64,000 nt of DNA from Kocuria marina (GCF_000786655.1 NZ_JROM01000045.1:122152-186151), one strand, 5' to 3'. Counted from the first letter of the stretch, positions 24,762 through 34,979 are shown. Numbers and translations are program-made. The notes: a model not told the origin generated them from the sequence alone.

Positions 24762-26354
24762 ATGCCCATTGCCTTCCGATATGCCGCTCGCTCCGACGTG
24801 GGCCGGGTCCGTTCCAAGAACGACGACTCCGCCTACGCCGGCCGCTACCTGGCCGTCGTCGCGGACGGGATGGGTGGCCACGTGGGGGGTGACGTCGCCT
24901 CGGCCTCCGCGGTGATCGACCTGACCCACCTGGACCACGCCGGGTACGACGGCGACGCCGAGACCGTGCTCGCGGACGAGATCCAGAACGCCAACCAGAA
25001 CCTCGCGAAACTCGTGCAGTCCAATCCGCGGTTGGGCGGGATGGGCACCACCGTCACGTCCCTGCTGATCGACGGGGACGTGATCTGCGTGGCGCACATC
25101 GGGGACTCCCGCGCCTACCGGTTGTCCGAGGCCGAGGGTTTCGAGCAGGTCACGACCGACCACACGTTCGTCCAGCGGCTGATCGACGAGGGCCGGTTGC
25201 AGCCCGAGGAGGCCGAGACCCACCCCCACAAGAACGTGCTCATGCGCGTGCTCGGTGACGTGGACGCCTCCCCCGAACTCGAGGTGCGCACCGTGCGCCC
25301 GGCCGTGGGTGAGCGCTGGTTGCTGTGCTCCGACGGTCTCAACGCGGTGGTGAACGCGCAGACCATCGAGAACGTGATGCGCTCCACGGGGGACCTGAAC
25401 CAGATCGTGAACTCCCTCGTGGAACTGACCCTGGACCGCGGGGCCCCGGACAACGTGACCGTGGTCGTGGTGCAGGTGGACGAGATCCCCCAGGGCAGCG
25501 AGGCCCACCCCATGACCGGGGAGAGCCAGGGGGCCGTGCCGGATCAGTCCCGCACGTCGGACGAGCAACTCATGAGCGAGTCCGAGGTGGAGCACTGGGA
25601 CGGGCCCATGGACTCCCCCGTGGCCGGCGGCGGCACCGACTACCGCGAACCCGGCTACCCTCACACCCCATCGCAGCCCACCCAGTCCTCGGCCTCCGTG
25701 CTGCGCCGGGACCTGGCCGAGCGCCCCCACCTGCTCGTGGGTGCCGCGGCGAACGCGACCCAGACTGGGCGCATCCCCACCGTCTCGGACTCCGCGATCC
25801 AGCGCCGCGCCACGATGCTCGCGACCTCCACGTTGGACGTGACCACCGATCCCGCCGAGGTGCGCAGCCTGCTGCGCCGCAAGGGTGACGATCCCGCACG
25901 CGGGACCAAGCGCCGTCGTGCGGCGTGGATCGTGGGCGTCGTCGTGCTCGCCCTCGCGCTGCTGCTCGGCGGGTGGGGTGCGCGCGCGTGGACCTCGTCC
26001 CAGTACTACGTGGGCGAGGACCGGGGCCACGTGGCCGTGTTCCAGGGGGTCTCGCAGTCCCTGGGTCCCATTTCGCTGAGCGAGTTGAGCGCGACCACCG
26101 AGATCCCCGTGGACTCCCTGTCCCAGTACGCGCAGGACCGCGTGCGCGCCACGATCCCCGCGGGCAGCCGCGAGGAAGCCGAACAGATCGTCGCGGACCT
26201 GGAGTCCTCGCGCGGACCAGAGCCCCGCCCCACGGGCCGGGTGACGGTCACGACCCCCACACCGAACCCGTCCGCGAGCGCGTCGCCGAGTGGCTCGGCC
26301 ACCCCGCGCACGTCCCCCGGCGCCTCGGGGACCCCCGGGGGTGAGAACCGATGA
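24762..26354 (+). CDS. pstP: PP2C-type serine/threonine phosphatase PstP
   Basis: Removes phosphates placed by PknA/PknB. Residues 1-240 are the catalytic domain with metal ligands in SKNDDSA, VVADGMGGHVGGD, HIGDSRAY, LCSDGLNAV and DNVTVVV. The motif normally reads NED/NQD; here it is NDD. A poorly conserved linker follows, then one membrane helix at about 387-407 (AAWIVGVVVLALALLLG) and an outer domain of about 120 residues with a Thr/Pro/Ser-rich tail. At 530 residues it is the usual actinobacterial size. The stop overlaps the rodA start as ATGA. Confidence 0.95.
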   Translation: MPIAFRYAARSDVGRVRSKNDDSAYAGRYLAVVADGMGGHVGGDVASASAVIDLTHLDHAGYDGDAETVLADEIQNANQNLAKLVQSNPRLGGMGTTVTSLLIDGDVICVAHIGDSRAYRLSEAEGFEQVTTDHTFVQRLIDEGRLQPEEAETHPHKNVLMRVLGDVDASPELEVRTVRPAVGERWLLCSDGLNAVVNAQTIENVMRSTGDLNQIVNSLVELTLDRGAPDNVTVVVVQVDEIPQGSEAHPMTGESQGAVPDQSRTSDEQLMSESEVEHWDGPMDSPVAGGGTDYREPGYPHTPSQPTQSSASVLRRDLAERPHLLVGAAANATQTGRIPTVSDSAIQRRATMLATSTLDVTTDPAEVRSLLRRKGDDPARGTKRRRAAWIVGVVVLALALLLGGWGARAWTSSQYYVGEDRGHVAVFQGVSQSLGPISLSELSATTEIPVDSLSQYAQDRVRATIPAGSREEAEQIVADLESSRGPEPRPTGRVTVTTPTPNPSASASPSGSATPRTSPGASGTPGGENR

Positions 26355-28081
26355 GTTCGACCGTGAACGCCGCGCCCGAGCGCGGCACGGAGGCTCCCGT
26401 GCGCCCCAAGCCGCGGCGGATCACCGAGTTGCTGTTGCTGCTCGTGGCGCTGGCGATCGGCGTGGGCGCTAACATCCTGGTGGATCCCGAACGCGCCCAG
26501 GCGGATCCCCGCCACATCATCATGAGCGGCACCGTGCTGGGCGTGGGTGCCCTGCTGGTGCACGTGGTGCTGTGGATCAGGGCGCGCTACGCGGACCCCT
26601 ACCTGCTCCCGCTCGCCGTGGCCCTCAACGGGCTGGGGCTGGCCATGATCCACCGCATCGATTTGTCCACCAACCAGAGTGCCGCGAACACCCAGGTGGT
26701 GTGGACCGGCGTGGCCATGCTCGCGTGCTGCGTGGTGCTGTGGTTGCTCAAGGACCACCGGCGGCTGCGCAACGTCACGTACATCATGTTGCTGCTCTCC
26801 GCCGTGCTCCTGCTGCTGCCCATGATCCCGGGCCTCGGTGTGGAGATCAACGGCGCCCGACTGTGGATCTCGGTGGCCGGACGCACGTTCCAGCCCGGTG
26901 AGATCGCCAAGATCACGCTGGCCATCTTCTTCGCGGGCTACCTCTCGACCAACCGGGACCTGATCCTGCTGGCCGGGCGCAAGATCGGCCCCGTGCGCCT
27001 GCCCCGGTTCCGGGACATCGCCCCCATGCTCGCGGCGTGGGCGATCGCGATCGGCGTGCTGGTGCTGCAGAAGGACATGGGTACCGCCATCATGTTCTTC
27101 GGCCTGTTCCTCGCCATGGTCTACCTGGCCACGGGACGCCTGGGCTGGATCGTGCTGGGCGTGCTGCTCATGGCCGTGGGAGGTTTCGCCGCGAGCCGCA
27201 TGTTCTCCCACGTGGCCCTGCGCCTGGACGCGTGGCTGGACGCCTTCAACCCGGACGTCTACAACCGCTCCCCCGGTGGCTCGGCGCAGATCGTGCAGGG
27301 GCTGTTCGGCCTGGCCTCCGGCGGGTTGTTCGGTCAGGGCCTGGGGCAGGGGCGCCCGGACCTGGTCTCCTATTCCAATTCGGACATGATCATCACGGCG
27401 TTCGGGGAGGAGCTCGGGCTGATCGGGCTCGGCGCCATCCTGGTGATGTTCCTGCTCTTCGCGACCCGCGGGTTGCGCGCGGCCCTGGGTACCCGTGACG
27501 CGTTCGGCAAGCTGTTGGCCGCGGGGCTGTCCTCGCTCATGGTGCTGCAGTTGCTCGTGGTGATCGGCGGTGTTACGCGGTTGCTGCCGCTGACCGGTCT
27601 GACCACCCCGTTCATGTCCGCCGGTGGGTCGTCCCTGCTGTCCAACTGGATCATCGTGGCGATCCTGCTGGCCATCTCCCACAGCGCGCGGCGCCCCGTG
27701 GTCACCGGTCCCGCCACGGACGAGGACCTCGCGACCTTCGAGCGCCGCCGCCGCGCCCGCGAGGAACGCCGCGACAACGAGCGCACCCGCACCGACGGCA
27801 CCGACGCCGCCCCGGGCCGGGAACCGGCCACGGAGCCCACCCCGTCGCTGTCGCGGACCACGTCCGTGTCCCACGACGCCGCGGCGTCCCCGGGCCCCGG
27901 GGAAGCGGCGTCCGCGACCGAGGTGATCTCGCGGATCACGCATCGCTCGAGTGGTTCCGCCGGCCACGGCGCCACGCGCGCCTCCCGGAGCGACCGCGCC
28001 GGGGGTGACGCGGCGGCGTCGTCCGGTGAACGCGGCGCATCCGGCGGCAACGCGCACGATCAAGAAGGGGGGACCCGGTGA
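26351..28081 (+). CDS. rodA: SEDS-family peptidoglycan glycosyltransferase RodA
   Basis: A 576-residue SEDS protein (RodA/FtsW/SpoVE) that polymerises lipid II into glycan strands. About 10-12 helices cover residues 25-450. Family marks include RTFQPGEIAKITLAIFFAGY, VLQKDMGTAIMF with the conserved Asp, the outer-loop segment around PGGSAQIVQGLFGLASGG, and the late GLTTPFMSAGGSSL. A cytosolic tail of about 115 residues, rich in Arg, Ser, Ala and Thr (ATFERRRRAREERR), is a plausible kinase target. It is coupled to pstP (ATGA overlap) and to pbpA (GTGA overlap); with PbpA it should form a bifunctional synthase. Confidence 0.95.
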   Translation: MSSTVNAAPERGTEAPVRPKPRRITELLLLLVALAIGVGANILVDPERAQADPRHIIMSGTVLGVGALLVHVVLWIRARYADPYLLPLAVALNGLGLAMIHRIDLSTNQSAANTQVVWTGVAMLACCVVLWLLKDHRRLRNVTYIMLLLSAVLLLLPMIPGLGVEINGARLWISVAGRTFQPGEIAKITLAIFFAGYLSTNRDLILLAGRKIGPVRLPRFRDIAPMLAAWAIAIGVLVLQKDMGTAIMFFGLFLAMVYLATGRLGWIVLGVLLMAVGGFAASRMFSHVALRLDAWLDAFNPDVYNRSPGGSAQIVQGLFGLASGGLFGQGLGQGRPDLVSYSNSDMIITAFGEELGLIGLGAILVMFLLFATRGLRAALGTRDAFGKLLAAGLSSLMVLQLLVVIGGVTRLLPLTGLTTPFMSAGGSSLLSNWIIVAILLAISHSARRPVVTGPATDEDLATFERRRRAREERRDNERTRTDGTDAAPGREPATEPTPSLSRTTSVSHDAAASPGPGEAASATEVISRITHRSSGSAGHGATRASRSDRAGGDAAASSGERGASGGNAHDQEGGTR

Positions 28082-29520
28082 ACAAGGCGATCCGGCGCAT
28101 GTGGCTCATGGCCGTGGCCATCATGGTGGTGCTGCTGCTGACACTGACGTACGTGCAGTTCTTCGCGGCCAACGCCCTCCAGGCCAACCCGTGGAACAAC
28201 CGCACGCTGTACGAACAGTTCGGCCGGGACCGCGGCTCGATCCTCGTGGGCGGGAAGGAGATCGCCCGCTCCGCGCCCGCGGACGGCGACTTCGCGCACC
28301 AGCGCGTCTACTCGGACTCCCCCCTGTACGCGAACCTCACCGGGTACTTCTCCCTGGTCTACGGGGCCACGGGACTCGAATCCGCCATGGGTGACCAGCT
28401 CTCGGGTGCGTCCGACGACCAGTTCTACGACCGCGTGGTGTCCCTGTTCTCCGGGGACCAGCCCAAGGGCGCCTCGGTGGAGCTGACCCTGGACCCCGAG
28501 CTGCAGCGCATCGCGTACAACGCCCTGGAGGGTCACAACGGCTCCATCGTGGCCGTGGACCCCAAGACCGGCGAGATCAAGGCCATGGTCTCCCGCAAGA
28601 GCTACGACGCGAACGCCTTGTCCTCGCACGACACGAACCAGGTGGTCGCCGCCGCCCAGTCCCTGAACGCGGACCCGGACAAGCCGCTCGTGAACCGCGC
28701 GATCAGCGGGGACCTGTACTCCCCCGGTTCCACGTTCAAGATCATCGACACCGTGGCCGCCCTGGAGTCCGGGAAGTACACGACCGACACCACGCTGCCG
28801 AACCCCAACGAGCTCCCGCTGCCGGACACGACCGTGAGCCTGCCCAACTACCGCCAGGGCGGGTGTGCCGCGCGCTCGCAGGTGGACCTGCGATTCGCGC
28901 TCGAGCAGTCCTGCAACACCCCGTTCGCGCACATCGCCATGGACCTGGGCCAGGACAAGATCCGCCAGACCGCGCAGAACTTCGGCTACGGCCAGAACCT
29001 GGACATCCCGCTGCAGGTCACCCCGTCCGTGTTCCCCGAGGACATGAACCAGGCCCAGCTCGCCCTGTCCTCGATCGGGCAGTACGACGTCCGCACCACC
29101 CCGCTGCAGGTGGCCATGGCCTCCGCGGCGATCGCCAACGACGGCGTGATGATGCGTCCCAGCCTCATCAAGACCGTGCGCTCCTCGGACCTGTCCGTGA
29201 TCGACCAGTTCCAGGCCGAGCAGCTGCGCCGCTCCACGGACGCGGAGACCGCGCGCACCGTCAAGGACCTGATGACCTCCGTGGTCAGCAACGGCATCGC
29301 GTCCGGCGCGGCCGTGCCCGGCGTGCAGGTGGCCGGGAAGACCGGCACGGCGGAGATCGGCAGGGACGGATTGAACGATTCGTGGTTCACTGGATTCGCG
29401 CCCGCCAACGACCCCCAGTTGGCGGTGGCCGTGGTGGTCGAGGACGTGGACGTCACCACAGGGTCTTCCCTGACCAGCCCCAGTGCACGGCAACTCTTCG
29501 AGGCGGTGTTGAACAAGTGA
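28078..29520 (+). CDS. pbpA: Class B penicillin-binding protein (transpeptidase)
   Basis: A 480-residue monofunctional transpeptidase that cross-links peptidoglycan on the outer membrane face. One N-terminal membrane anchor (about 9-30), a dimerisation/pedestal domain, then the transpeptidase domain. Catalytic motifs: Ser218 in SPGSTFK (SxxK), SCN starting at 278, and KTGTAE starting at 421. All three are intact. The GTG start overlaps rodA's stop, and its own TGA overlaps the GTG of the downstream kinase, so translation of rodA-pbpA-pknA looks coupled. It is slightly shorter than typical PbpA. Confidence 0.95.
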   Translation: MNKAIRRMWLMAVAIMVVLLLTLTYVQFFAANALQANPWNNRTLYEQFGRDRGSILVGGKEIARSAPADGDFAHQRVYSDSPLYANLTGYFSLVYGATGLESAMGDQLSGASDDQFYDRVVSLFSGDQPKGASVELTLDPELQRIAYNALEGHNGSIVAVDPKTGEIKAMVSRKSYDANALSSHDTNQVVAAAQSLNADPDKPLVNRAISGDLYSPGSTFKIIDTVAALESGKYTTDTTLPNPNELPLPDTTVSLPNYRQGGCAARSQVDLRFALEQSCNTPFAHIAMDLGQDKIRQTAQNFGYGQNLDIPLQVTPSVFPEDMNQAQLALSSIGQYDVRTTPLQVAMASAAIANDGVMMRPSLIKTVRSSDLSVIDQFQAEQLRRSTDAETARTVKDLMTSVVSNGIASGAAVPGVQVAGKTGTAEIGRDGLNDSWFTGFAPANDPQLAVAVVVEDVDVTTGSSLTSPSARQLFEAVLNK

Positions 29521-31340
29521 GACCATCGTCGAACACCATCCTGGGCGGTCGTTACGCCCTGACGGAACGAATTGCCATCGGCGGCATGGGCGAGGTGTGG
29601 AAGGCCAAGGATCAGGTCCTGGGTCGGATCGTCGCGGTGAAGATCCTCAAGGACGAGTACAACGGGGATCCCACGTTCCTGCAGCGGTTCCGGGCGGAGG
29701 CCCGCCACACCGCCCTGCTCAACCACCCCGGTGTGGCCAACGTCTTCGACTACGGCGAGGACGAGGGCTCCGCGTTCCTGGTCATGGAACTCGTGCCCGG
29801 CGAACCGCTGTCCAACATCATCGACCGGCAGAAGTCGCTGGACCCGGACACGGTCCTGAACTACATCGGCCAGACCTCCCGCGCCCTGGCCGCCGCGCAC
29901 GCGCAAGGGCTCGTGCACCGGGACGTGAAGCCCGGCAACCTCATCATCACCCCGGACAACCGGGTCAAGGTCACCGACTTCGGTATCGCCCGGCTCGCGG
30001 ACCAGGTGCCGCTCACGGCCACCGGCCAGGTCATGGGCACGGCCCAGTACCTGGCCCCCGAGCAGGCCACCGGCCAGACCGCCACGGGCTCCTCGGACAT
30101 CTACTCCCTGGGGATCATCGGCTACGAGCTGCTCGCCGGCCGGCGCCCCTTCACAGGGGAATCGCAGATCGCGATCGCCCTGGCCCAGGTCAATGACAAC
30201 CCGCCCGCGCTGCCGGACTCCATCCCGGAACCGGTGCGCGCGCTCATCATGTCCATGCTTGCCAAGGACCCGGAGGAACGCCCGGAGAACGCGGGCAAGC
30301 TCGCCAACGCCGTGGATGCGCTGCGCCGCGGGGACGTCAAGGCCGCGGTCACGATGGTCCCGGGGATGCAACCGTTCCTGTCCCAGGACTTCTCCGACGA
30401 GCAACCCACCGAGGCCATCGCACCGGTCTCGGGACCGAGCACCCGGCCCATGTCCGGGACGGCCGCCGCGGGAGTGACCGGTTCGGCCGCGGCCGCGGCC
30501 CAACCGGACCCCAAGTACAGTGCCCACCCCTCCACCGCGCAGTTCGACGCCGTGAACCAGCCACCGAGCTCACAGCGCGGTTCCACCCCGCAGGGCGAGC
30601 GGCGCAAGACGTCCGTGTGGGCGTGGTTGTTACCGCTGCTCGCACTGCTCGTGGCCCTGGCCGTGGCCGGGGTGTACTTCCTCTCCTCGCGGGACGATTC
30701 CGGCTCCCCCGCACCGGGCACCGTGACGTCCTCCACCGTGAGCCCCACCGAGAACACCGTGGTGTTGCCCGCGAACATGGTGGGCCGCGACGCGGACCAG
30801 GTCGCCTCCGAGATCACCGCCATGGGCGTGAACGTGGACAAGCGGCTGCAGCAGGGCACGGGTCAGGCGGAGAACACCGTGGTCTCCGTGGAACCCGCGG
30901 CCGGGTCCCGGGTGGAGGTCGGTTCCACCGTGGTGATGTACGTCGCGTGGACCCCGGGTGCACAGCCGACCCCGGGCGCCGGGACCGGGGGCACCGGTGC
31001 CACGCAGTCACCGCAGCAACAGCCCGAGCAGAACCAGAACACCCCGGCACCGCAGCAGACCGCCCAGCCCGCCCCCACCAATGGCGGCGACGATGCCGGT
31101 GACGGTACCGGTGCGGACAACGGCGGCGCCGGCACCGGGGCCACAACCGGTACCGGACAGGCCGGGGAGAACGGAACGAACACCCAGGCGGACGCCGGCG
31201 CCCAGGGCACCGCGAACCGAGGTACCGCGGACCAGGGTGCGCGCACCGAGGCGGGATCGGGGCAGGACGACCCCGTGCAGGGCAGCGGGCGCGGAGCGCT
31301 CGCCGCTCCGAGTGCTCCCGGTAGCGGCACGGGCGGCTGA
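29517..31340 (+). CDS. pknA: Serine/threonine kinase PknA with one PASTA domain
   Basis: A 607-residue membrane kinase. The kinase domain (about 10-270) has the PknA-type P-loop [10 protein letters not shown], Lys42 (VAVKILK), Asp136 (HRDVKPGN), TDFGIAR and YLAPEQ. A juxtamembrane linker follows, then one helix at about 367-390 ([16 protein letters not shown]). Outside there is a single PASTA domain (about 415-485), then a roughly 125-residue Gly/Ala/Thr/Gln-rich tail. Mycobacterial PknA lacks PASTA, so this one is a PknA-like kinase with an extra sensor module. The GTG start at 29517 overlaps pbpA. Confidence 0.93.
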   Translation: MRPSSNTILGGRYALTERIAIGGMGEVWKAKDQVLGRIVAVKILKDEYNGDPTFLQRFRAEARHTALLNHPGVANVFDYGEDEGSAFLVMELVPGEPLSNIIDRQKSLDPDTVLNYIGQTSRALAAAHAQGLVHRDVKPGNLIITPDNRVKVTDFGIARLADQVPLTATGQVMGTAQYLAPEQATGQTATGSSDIYSLGIIGYELLAGRRPFTGESQIAIALAQVNDNPPALPDSIPEPVRALIMSMLAKDPEERPENAGKLANAVDALRRGDVKAAVTMVPGMQPFLSQDFSDEQPTEAIAPVSGPSTRPMSGTAAAGVTGSAAAAAQPDPKYSAHPSTAQFDAVNQPPSSQRGSTPQGERRKTSVWAWLLPLLALLVALAVAGVYFLSSRDDSGSPAPGTVTSSTVSPTENTVVLPANMVGRDADQVASEITAMGVNVDKRLQQGTGQAENTVVSVEPAAGSRVEVGSTVVMYVAWTPGAQPTPGAGTGGTGATQSPQQQPEQNQNTPAPQQTAQPAPTNGGDDAGDGTGADNGGAGTGATTGTGQAGENGTNTQADAGAQGTANRGTADQGARTEAGSGQDDPVQGSGRGALAAPSAPGSGTGG

Positions 31341-31345
31341 CACGC

Positions 31346-33301
31346 ATGGGGACGTCGGGACTTCCGGATCTGATCAACGACCGGTACGAGGTCGGTGAGG
31401 TCATCGGCCGCGGAGGCATGGCCACGGTGCACGTGGGACAGGACGTGCGCCTGGGCCGTCGCGTGGCGATCAAGATCCTGCGCCCGGAGCTGGCCGCGGA
31501 CGAGACGTTCCACGAGCGGTTCCAGCGCGAGGCCCACGCCGTGGCGTCCCTCAACCACCACTCGATCGTGGCCATCTACGACACCGGTGAGATCCGCCCC
31601 CAGGGCCCGGACGGTGTCCTGCGCCCCTACATCGTCATGGAATACGTCCCCGGGCGCACGCTCCGGGAACTCATGCACGGGCCGGGGGTCACCCCGGAAC
31701 AGGCCATCGAGTACATGCTCGGCATCATGGACGCCCTGTCCTTCAGCCACCGCGCGGGGATCGTGCACCGGGACATCAAACCCGCCAACGTGAAGGTCAC
31801 CCCGGACGGCAGCGTCAAGGTCATGGACTTCGGGATCGCGCGCGCCGTGGAGGACACGCAGGCCGCGCTCACGCAGTCCCAGGCGGTGCTCGGCACGGCC
31901 CAGTACCTCTCCCCCGAACAGGCCCGCGGCGCCGCGGTGGATCCCCGCTCGGACCTGTACTCCGCCGCGTGCGTGCTCTTCGAGTTGCTGACCGGGCGCG
32001 CGCCGTTCGTGGGGGAATCCTCCGTGGCGATCGCCGCGCAGCACGTGCGGGACGCGCCGCCCGCGCCGTCGGCGTTGAACCCGCAGTTGCCGCCCGCCGT
32101 GGACCGGTTCATGGAGCGTGCCCTGGCCAAGGACCCCCGGGACCGGTTCGTGGATGCCGGGCAGATGCGCCGGGCGCTGCGGGAACTCGGCGGGCAACTG
32201 CCCGGCAACCTCGGGGCGACCCAGCCCATCGACGTCACCCACACCGCCGACTCTCACACCAAGACCCTGCCCGCGGTGGGTGCCGGTGCCCCGGCCGCCG
32301 CCGTGACCGCCGCGGGGCGCAGCGAGGACGCCGAGCCCACCGTATCCGCGCAGTACGGCCGGTTCGACGACGACGCCGCGGACGACGGCGCGGCCGCCGC
32401 CTCCCCCGCGCCGTACGAGCGACGCCGCTCCAGGCGTTCGTGGGTGATGCCCGTGGTGCTGCTACTCGTGCTCGCGCTGCTGGGCGGCGGGGCCGTGCTG
32501 GGTGTGCGGTGGTGGCAGGACCAGCAGGTCGAACAGGTCGCGCAGGTGAGCGTCCCCCAGGTCACGGGGATGGACAGCACCACGGCGGAGAACACGCTGC
32601 GGGACGCCGGGCTGAACCCCACGTTCACCACGCAGCACAGTGACAGCGTGCCGGACAAGCACGTGATCAGCATGAGCCCCGCCGCCGGGACCCAGGTGGA
32701 CCAGGGGTCCTCGGTGGCCGTCGTGGTCTCGGAGGGTCCCGAGAACGTGACGGTACCCAACGATCTCGTGGGTCAGTCCCTGGACTACGCCCGTCAGTCC
32801 CTGCAGCAGGCCGGTCTCACGGCGGGCCCGGTCAGCACAGCCAACAGCGCCACGGTCCCGCACAACGTGGTGCTCTCGACCGATCCGGGACAGGGCGCCT
32901 CGGTGGCCCGGGACAGCGCGGTCAAACTGCAGGTGTCCACGGGCAAGGTCACGGTCCCGGACGTCGTCGGCCGCAGCCGCGCGGAGGCCGAACAGGCCTT
33001 GCGGGCGGACGACGTGCGGCTCAACTACGACGTGGAGGTCCGCGAGACCGAGGACGCCGAGACCGGCACGGTGCTGCGGCAGTCCGCTCCCGCGGGGTCC
33101 TCCGTGAGCCAGGGGTCCACGATCACGCTCACCGTGGCCCGGAAGGTGACGCCCACGCCGAGCCCCACCCCGTCCCCGACGGACGACGACGAGCCCACGG
33201 CGGAACCCACGACTCCCGCCGAACCCACGGACGCCGCGCCCGAACCCACGCAGCCCCAGCCCACGGGTCGCCCCACCGCATCACGCGGGGGTGACGGCTG
33301 A
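31346..33301 (+). CDS. pknB: Serine/threonine kinase PknB with three PASTA domains
   Basis: A 651-residue membrane kinase that senses lipid II or muropeptides outside and phosphorylates cell-wall and division proteins inside. The kinase domain has GRGGMATVHVG, Lys43 (VAIKILR), Asp143 (HRDIKPAN), MDFGIAR and YLSPEQ. The membrane helix is at about 365-388 (SWVMPVVLLLVLALLGGGAV). Three PASTA repeats start at about 401, 466 and 535 (VSVPQVTG, VTVPNDLVG, VTVPDVVG), and a Thr/Pro/Glu-rich tail ends the protein. Most PknB proteins have four PASTA repeats. It starts 5 bp after pknA and is the last gene of the operon. Confidence 0.95.
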   Translation: MGTSGLPDLINDRYEVGEVIGRGGMATVHVGQDVRLGRRVAIKILRPELAADETFHERFQREAHAVASLNHHSIVAIYDTGEIRPQGPDGVLRPYIVMEYVPGRTLRELMHGPGVTPEQAIEYMLGIMDALSFSHRAGIVHRDIKPANVKVTPDGSVKVMDFGIARAVEDTQAALTQSQAVLGTAQYLSPEQARGAAVDPRSDLYSAACVLFELLTGRAPFVGESSVAIAAQHVRDAPPAPSALNPQLPPAVDRFMERALAKDPRDRFVDAGQMRRALRELGGQLPGNLGATQPIDVTHTADSHTKTLPAVGAGAPAAAVTAAGRSEDAEPTVSAQYGRFDDDAADDGAAAASPAPYERRRSRRSWVMPVVLLLVLALLGGGAVLGVRWWQDQQVEQVAQVSVPQVTGMDSTTAENTLRDAGLNPTFTTQHSDSVPDKHVISMSPAAGTQVDQGSSVAVVVSEGPENVTVPNDLVGQSLDYARQSLQQAGLTAGPVSTANSATVPHNVVLSTDPGQGASVARDSAVKLQVSTGKVTVPDVVGRSRAEAEQALRADDVRLNYDVEVRETEDAETGTVLRQSAPAGSSVSQGSTITLTVARKVTPTPSPTPSPTDDDEPTAEPTTPAEPTDAAPEPTQPQPTGRPTASRGGDG

Positions 33302-33392
33302 GGTCGGCCGGACCTTACTGTGCGGGGCCCTGCTTCGACGGACCTCACTCCGCCGGAGTGCGCGGCTCAGCTGCCTCTGACCGAACTGGTTC

Positions 33393-34034
33393 TCAGGCGG
33401 TCATGAGCGGGGACAACCCCGCGGCCGCCGCGGCGGCACCGTGCTGGCCCACTTCCTCGAGCCAGTTGCCGAGCATGAGGTAGCCACCCTCCGTGAGCAC
33501 GGACTCGGGGTGGAACTGCACACCGTGCAGCGGGGCGGAGCGGTGCTTGAGACCCATGACCACCTGCCCGTCCTCGGTGGTCGCGGTGACCTCGAGGCAG
33601 TCCGGGACGGTGTCCGCGGCCACGGCGAGCGAGTGGTACCGGGTCGCGGTGAACGGGGACGGGACCGAGGCGAAGACGCTGTCCCCGTGGTGCACCAACT
33701 GGGACGTCTTGCCGTGCATGAGCTGTTGGGCGTGGCCCACGCGAGCGCCGTAGACCTCACCGAGCGCCTGGTGGCCCAGGCACACGCCGAGCAACGGGGT
33801 CTTCGTGTGCTCCGCCCAGCGGATCAGGTCCGCGCACACGCCGGCGTCCGCGGGGGCACCGGGGCCGGGGGACAGCAGGACACCCTGGTGCTCACCGGCG
33901 AGAGCAGTGGCGGCGGCGACGTCCAGGTCGTCGTTGCGCACCACGGTGGTCTGGGCCCCCAATTGCTGCAGATACCCCACCAAGGTGTAGACAAAGCTGT
34001 CGTAGTTATCCACGACGAGAATCTTCACAGACAC
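33393..34034 (-). CDS. trpG: Anthranilate/aminodeoxychorismate synthase glutaminase subunit
   Basis: A 213-residue class I glutamine amidotransferase that supplies ammonia to a chorismate-using partner (TrpE for tryptophan or PabB for folate). Marks: ILVVDNYDSFVYTLVGYL at the start, LLSPGPGAPADAG (oxyanion region), the nucleophile Cys in GVCLGHQALGE, and the His/Glu pair in VQFHPESVLTEGG. No partner subunit lies nearby, so trpG and pabA cannot be told apart; in many actinobacteria this gene sits exactly here beside pknB. The GTG start at 34034 has an AGGAG site. It shares a mirrored promoter with crgA. Confidence 0.9.
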   Translation of the reverse strand: MSVKILVVDNYDSFVYTLVGYLQQLGAQTTVVRNDDLDVAAATALAGEHQGVLLSPGPGAPADAGVCADLIRWAEHTKTPLLGVCLGHQALGEVYGARVGHAQQLMHGKTSQLVHHGDSVFASVPSPFTATRYHSLAVAADTVPDCLEVTATTEDGQVVMGLKHRSAPLHGVQFHPESVLTEGGYLMLGNWLEEVGQHGAAAAAAGLSPLMTA

Positions 34035-34075
34035 TCAAGAACTCCTGCGCGTTCACCAATTGACAGAACTCGCGC

Positions 34076-34105
34076 CAGTCTACGCCCGCGCGGGCGGATA
34101 GACTG
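34076..34105. promoter_or_regulatory. Back-to-back trpG/crgA promoters in one palindrome
   Basis: A near-perfect 30-bp palindrome: CAGTCTA (34076-34082), then the self-complementary CGCCCGCGCGGGCG (34083-34096), two bases, then TAGACTG (34099-34105). Each arm contains a TAGACT -10 element, one facing each gene (34099-34104 on plus, 34077-34082 on minus). Transcription should start near 34070 for trpG and 34111 for crgA. Confidence 0.55.
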
Positions 34106-34223
34106 AACGCCGATCTCGCGGCAGGAACCGGTCCCCGCCGCACCCGCGGGCCGTCACGGCCGCGAACCCACCCCCGGGCCACGCCCGGACGTGGTGCCCA
34201 CGCAGCAGGAGGAAAGAACGCCA

Positions 34224-34979
34224 GTGTCTGAGCCCAAGAAGCGCTTCGGTCGATCCCGTAAGTCGCAGGACGACACACAGGACTTCGCCCTCACGGAACG
34301 GGACCGCGAACTCGCCGCCCTCGCGGCGGAGATCCTCCCCCGCAACAGCGCCGCCGCGTCCTTCGAGCGTTCTGCCGCGCGTAAGTCCGGGTCCTCGGCC
34401 GTCTCGACCAAGGATGCGGCGACCGACCACGGTCTCGCTGACGACGCCGCTGCGCCCGGTACCGGGGATGCGTCCGGTGACACGGCTGCGCCCGCCGGGA
34501 AGACGGCGTCCGGCGGTAAAGGCCGGGCGGGGAAGAAGCGGGCGGCCGCGGCATCCGTGTCCGCTTCCGGGACCGCCGTGGCCGACGAATCCGGCATGAA
34601 GGGGGCCCGGGCCGGTACGTCCGGAGCGGACGCATCCGGCGAGGCCGGGCCCACCGACGAGCCGGGCGTCGGCACGTCCGATACGAGCGAGGACGCGGAG
34701 ACGCCCGCGGCGCGCAAGAAGCTGCAGCGGGACGAGCGACGTCGTGCGGCGAAGGCCGCCAAGGCGGAGAAGCGCGAGCGCCGGTCCACCGACTACCAGC
34801 CCACGCCGCTGTGGTACAAGGTGGTCATGATCGGGTTGATGATCCTGGGGCTGCTGTGGATCATCACCTACTACCTGTTCCAGGGCATGGTGCCCATCCC
34901 CGGGATCAGCGTGTGGAATCTGGTGATCGGGCTCGGGTTCATGCTGGCGGGGCTCATCATGACCACCAGATGGCGTTGA
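34224..34979 (+). CDS. crgA: Cell-division protein CrgA with long N-terminal extension
   Basis: The last 75 residues are typical CrgA: TPLWYKVVMIGLMILG (helix 1), ITYYLFQG, PIPGISVWNLVIGLGF (helix 2), ending in MTTRWR. CrgA links FtsZ to the septal PBPs and SEDS proteins in actinobacteria and normally has 80-95 residues. Here the protein has 251 residues because of an N-terminal extension rich in Ala, Ser, Asp, Lys and Gly, probably disordered and cytosolic. The GTG at 34224 follows AGGAGGA. The kinase operon lies just across trpG; the extension, with many Ser/Thr, could be a kinase substrate (inference). Confidence 0.9.
   Translation: MSEPKKRFGRSRKSQDDTQDFALTERDRELAALAAEILPRNSAAASFERSAARKSGSSAVSTKDAATDHGLADDAAAPGTGDASGDTAAPAGKTASGGKGRAGKKRAAAASVSASGTAVADESGMKGARAGTSGADASGEAGPTDEPGVGTSDTSEDAETPAARKKLQRDERRRAAKAAKAEKRERRSTDYQPTPLWYKVVMIGLMILGLLWIITYYLFQGMVPIPGISVWNLVIGLGFMLAGLIMTTRWR

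Noticed and set aside
27881..28031. GACGCCGCGG-type strings inside rodA resembling the terminator core
   Set aside because: They are Ala/Asp/Ser codons in the disordered tail of RodA, not inverted pairs at a gene end.
33302..33392. Class E sortase gene expected between pknB and trpG
   Set aside because: In many Micrococcaceae a sortase gene lies in this area; here only 91 bp separate the two genes, so it is absent from this place.
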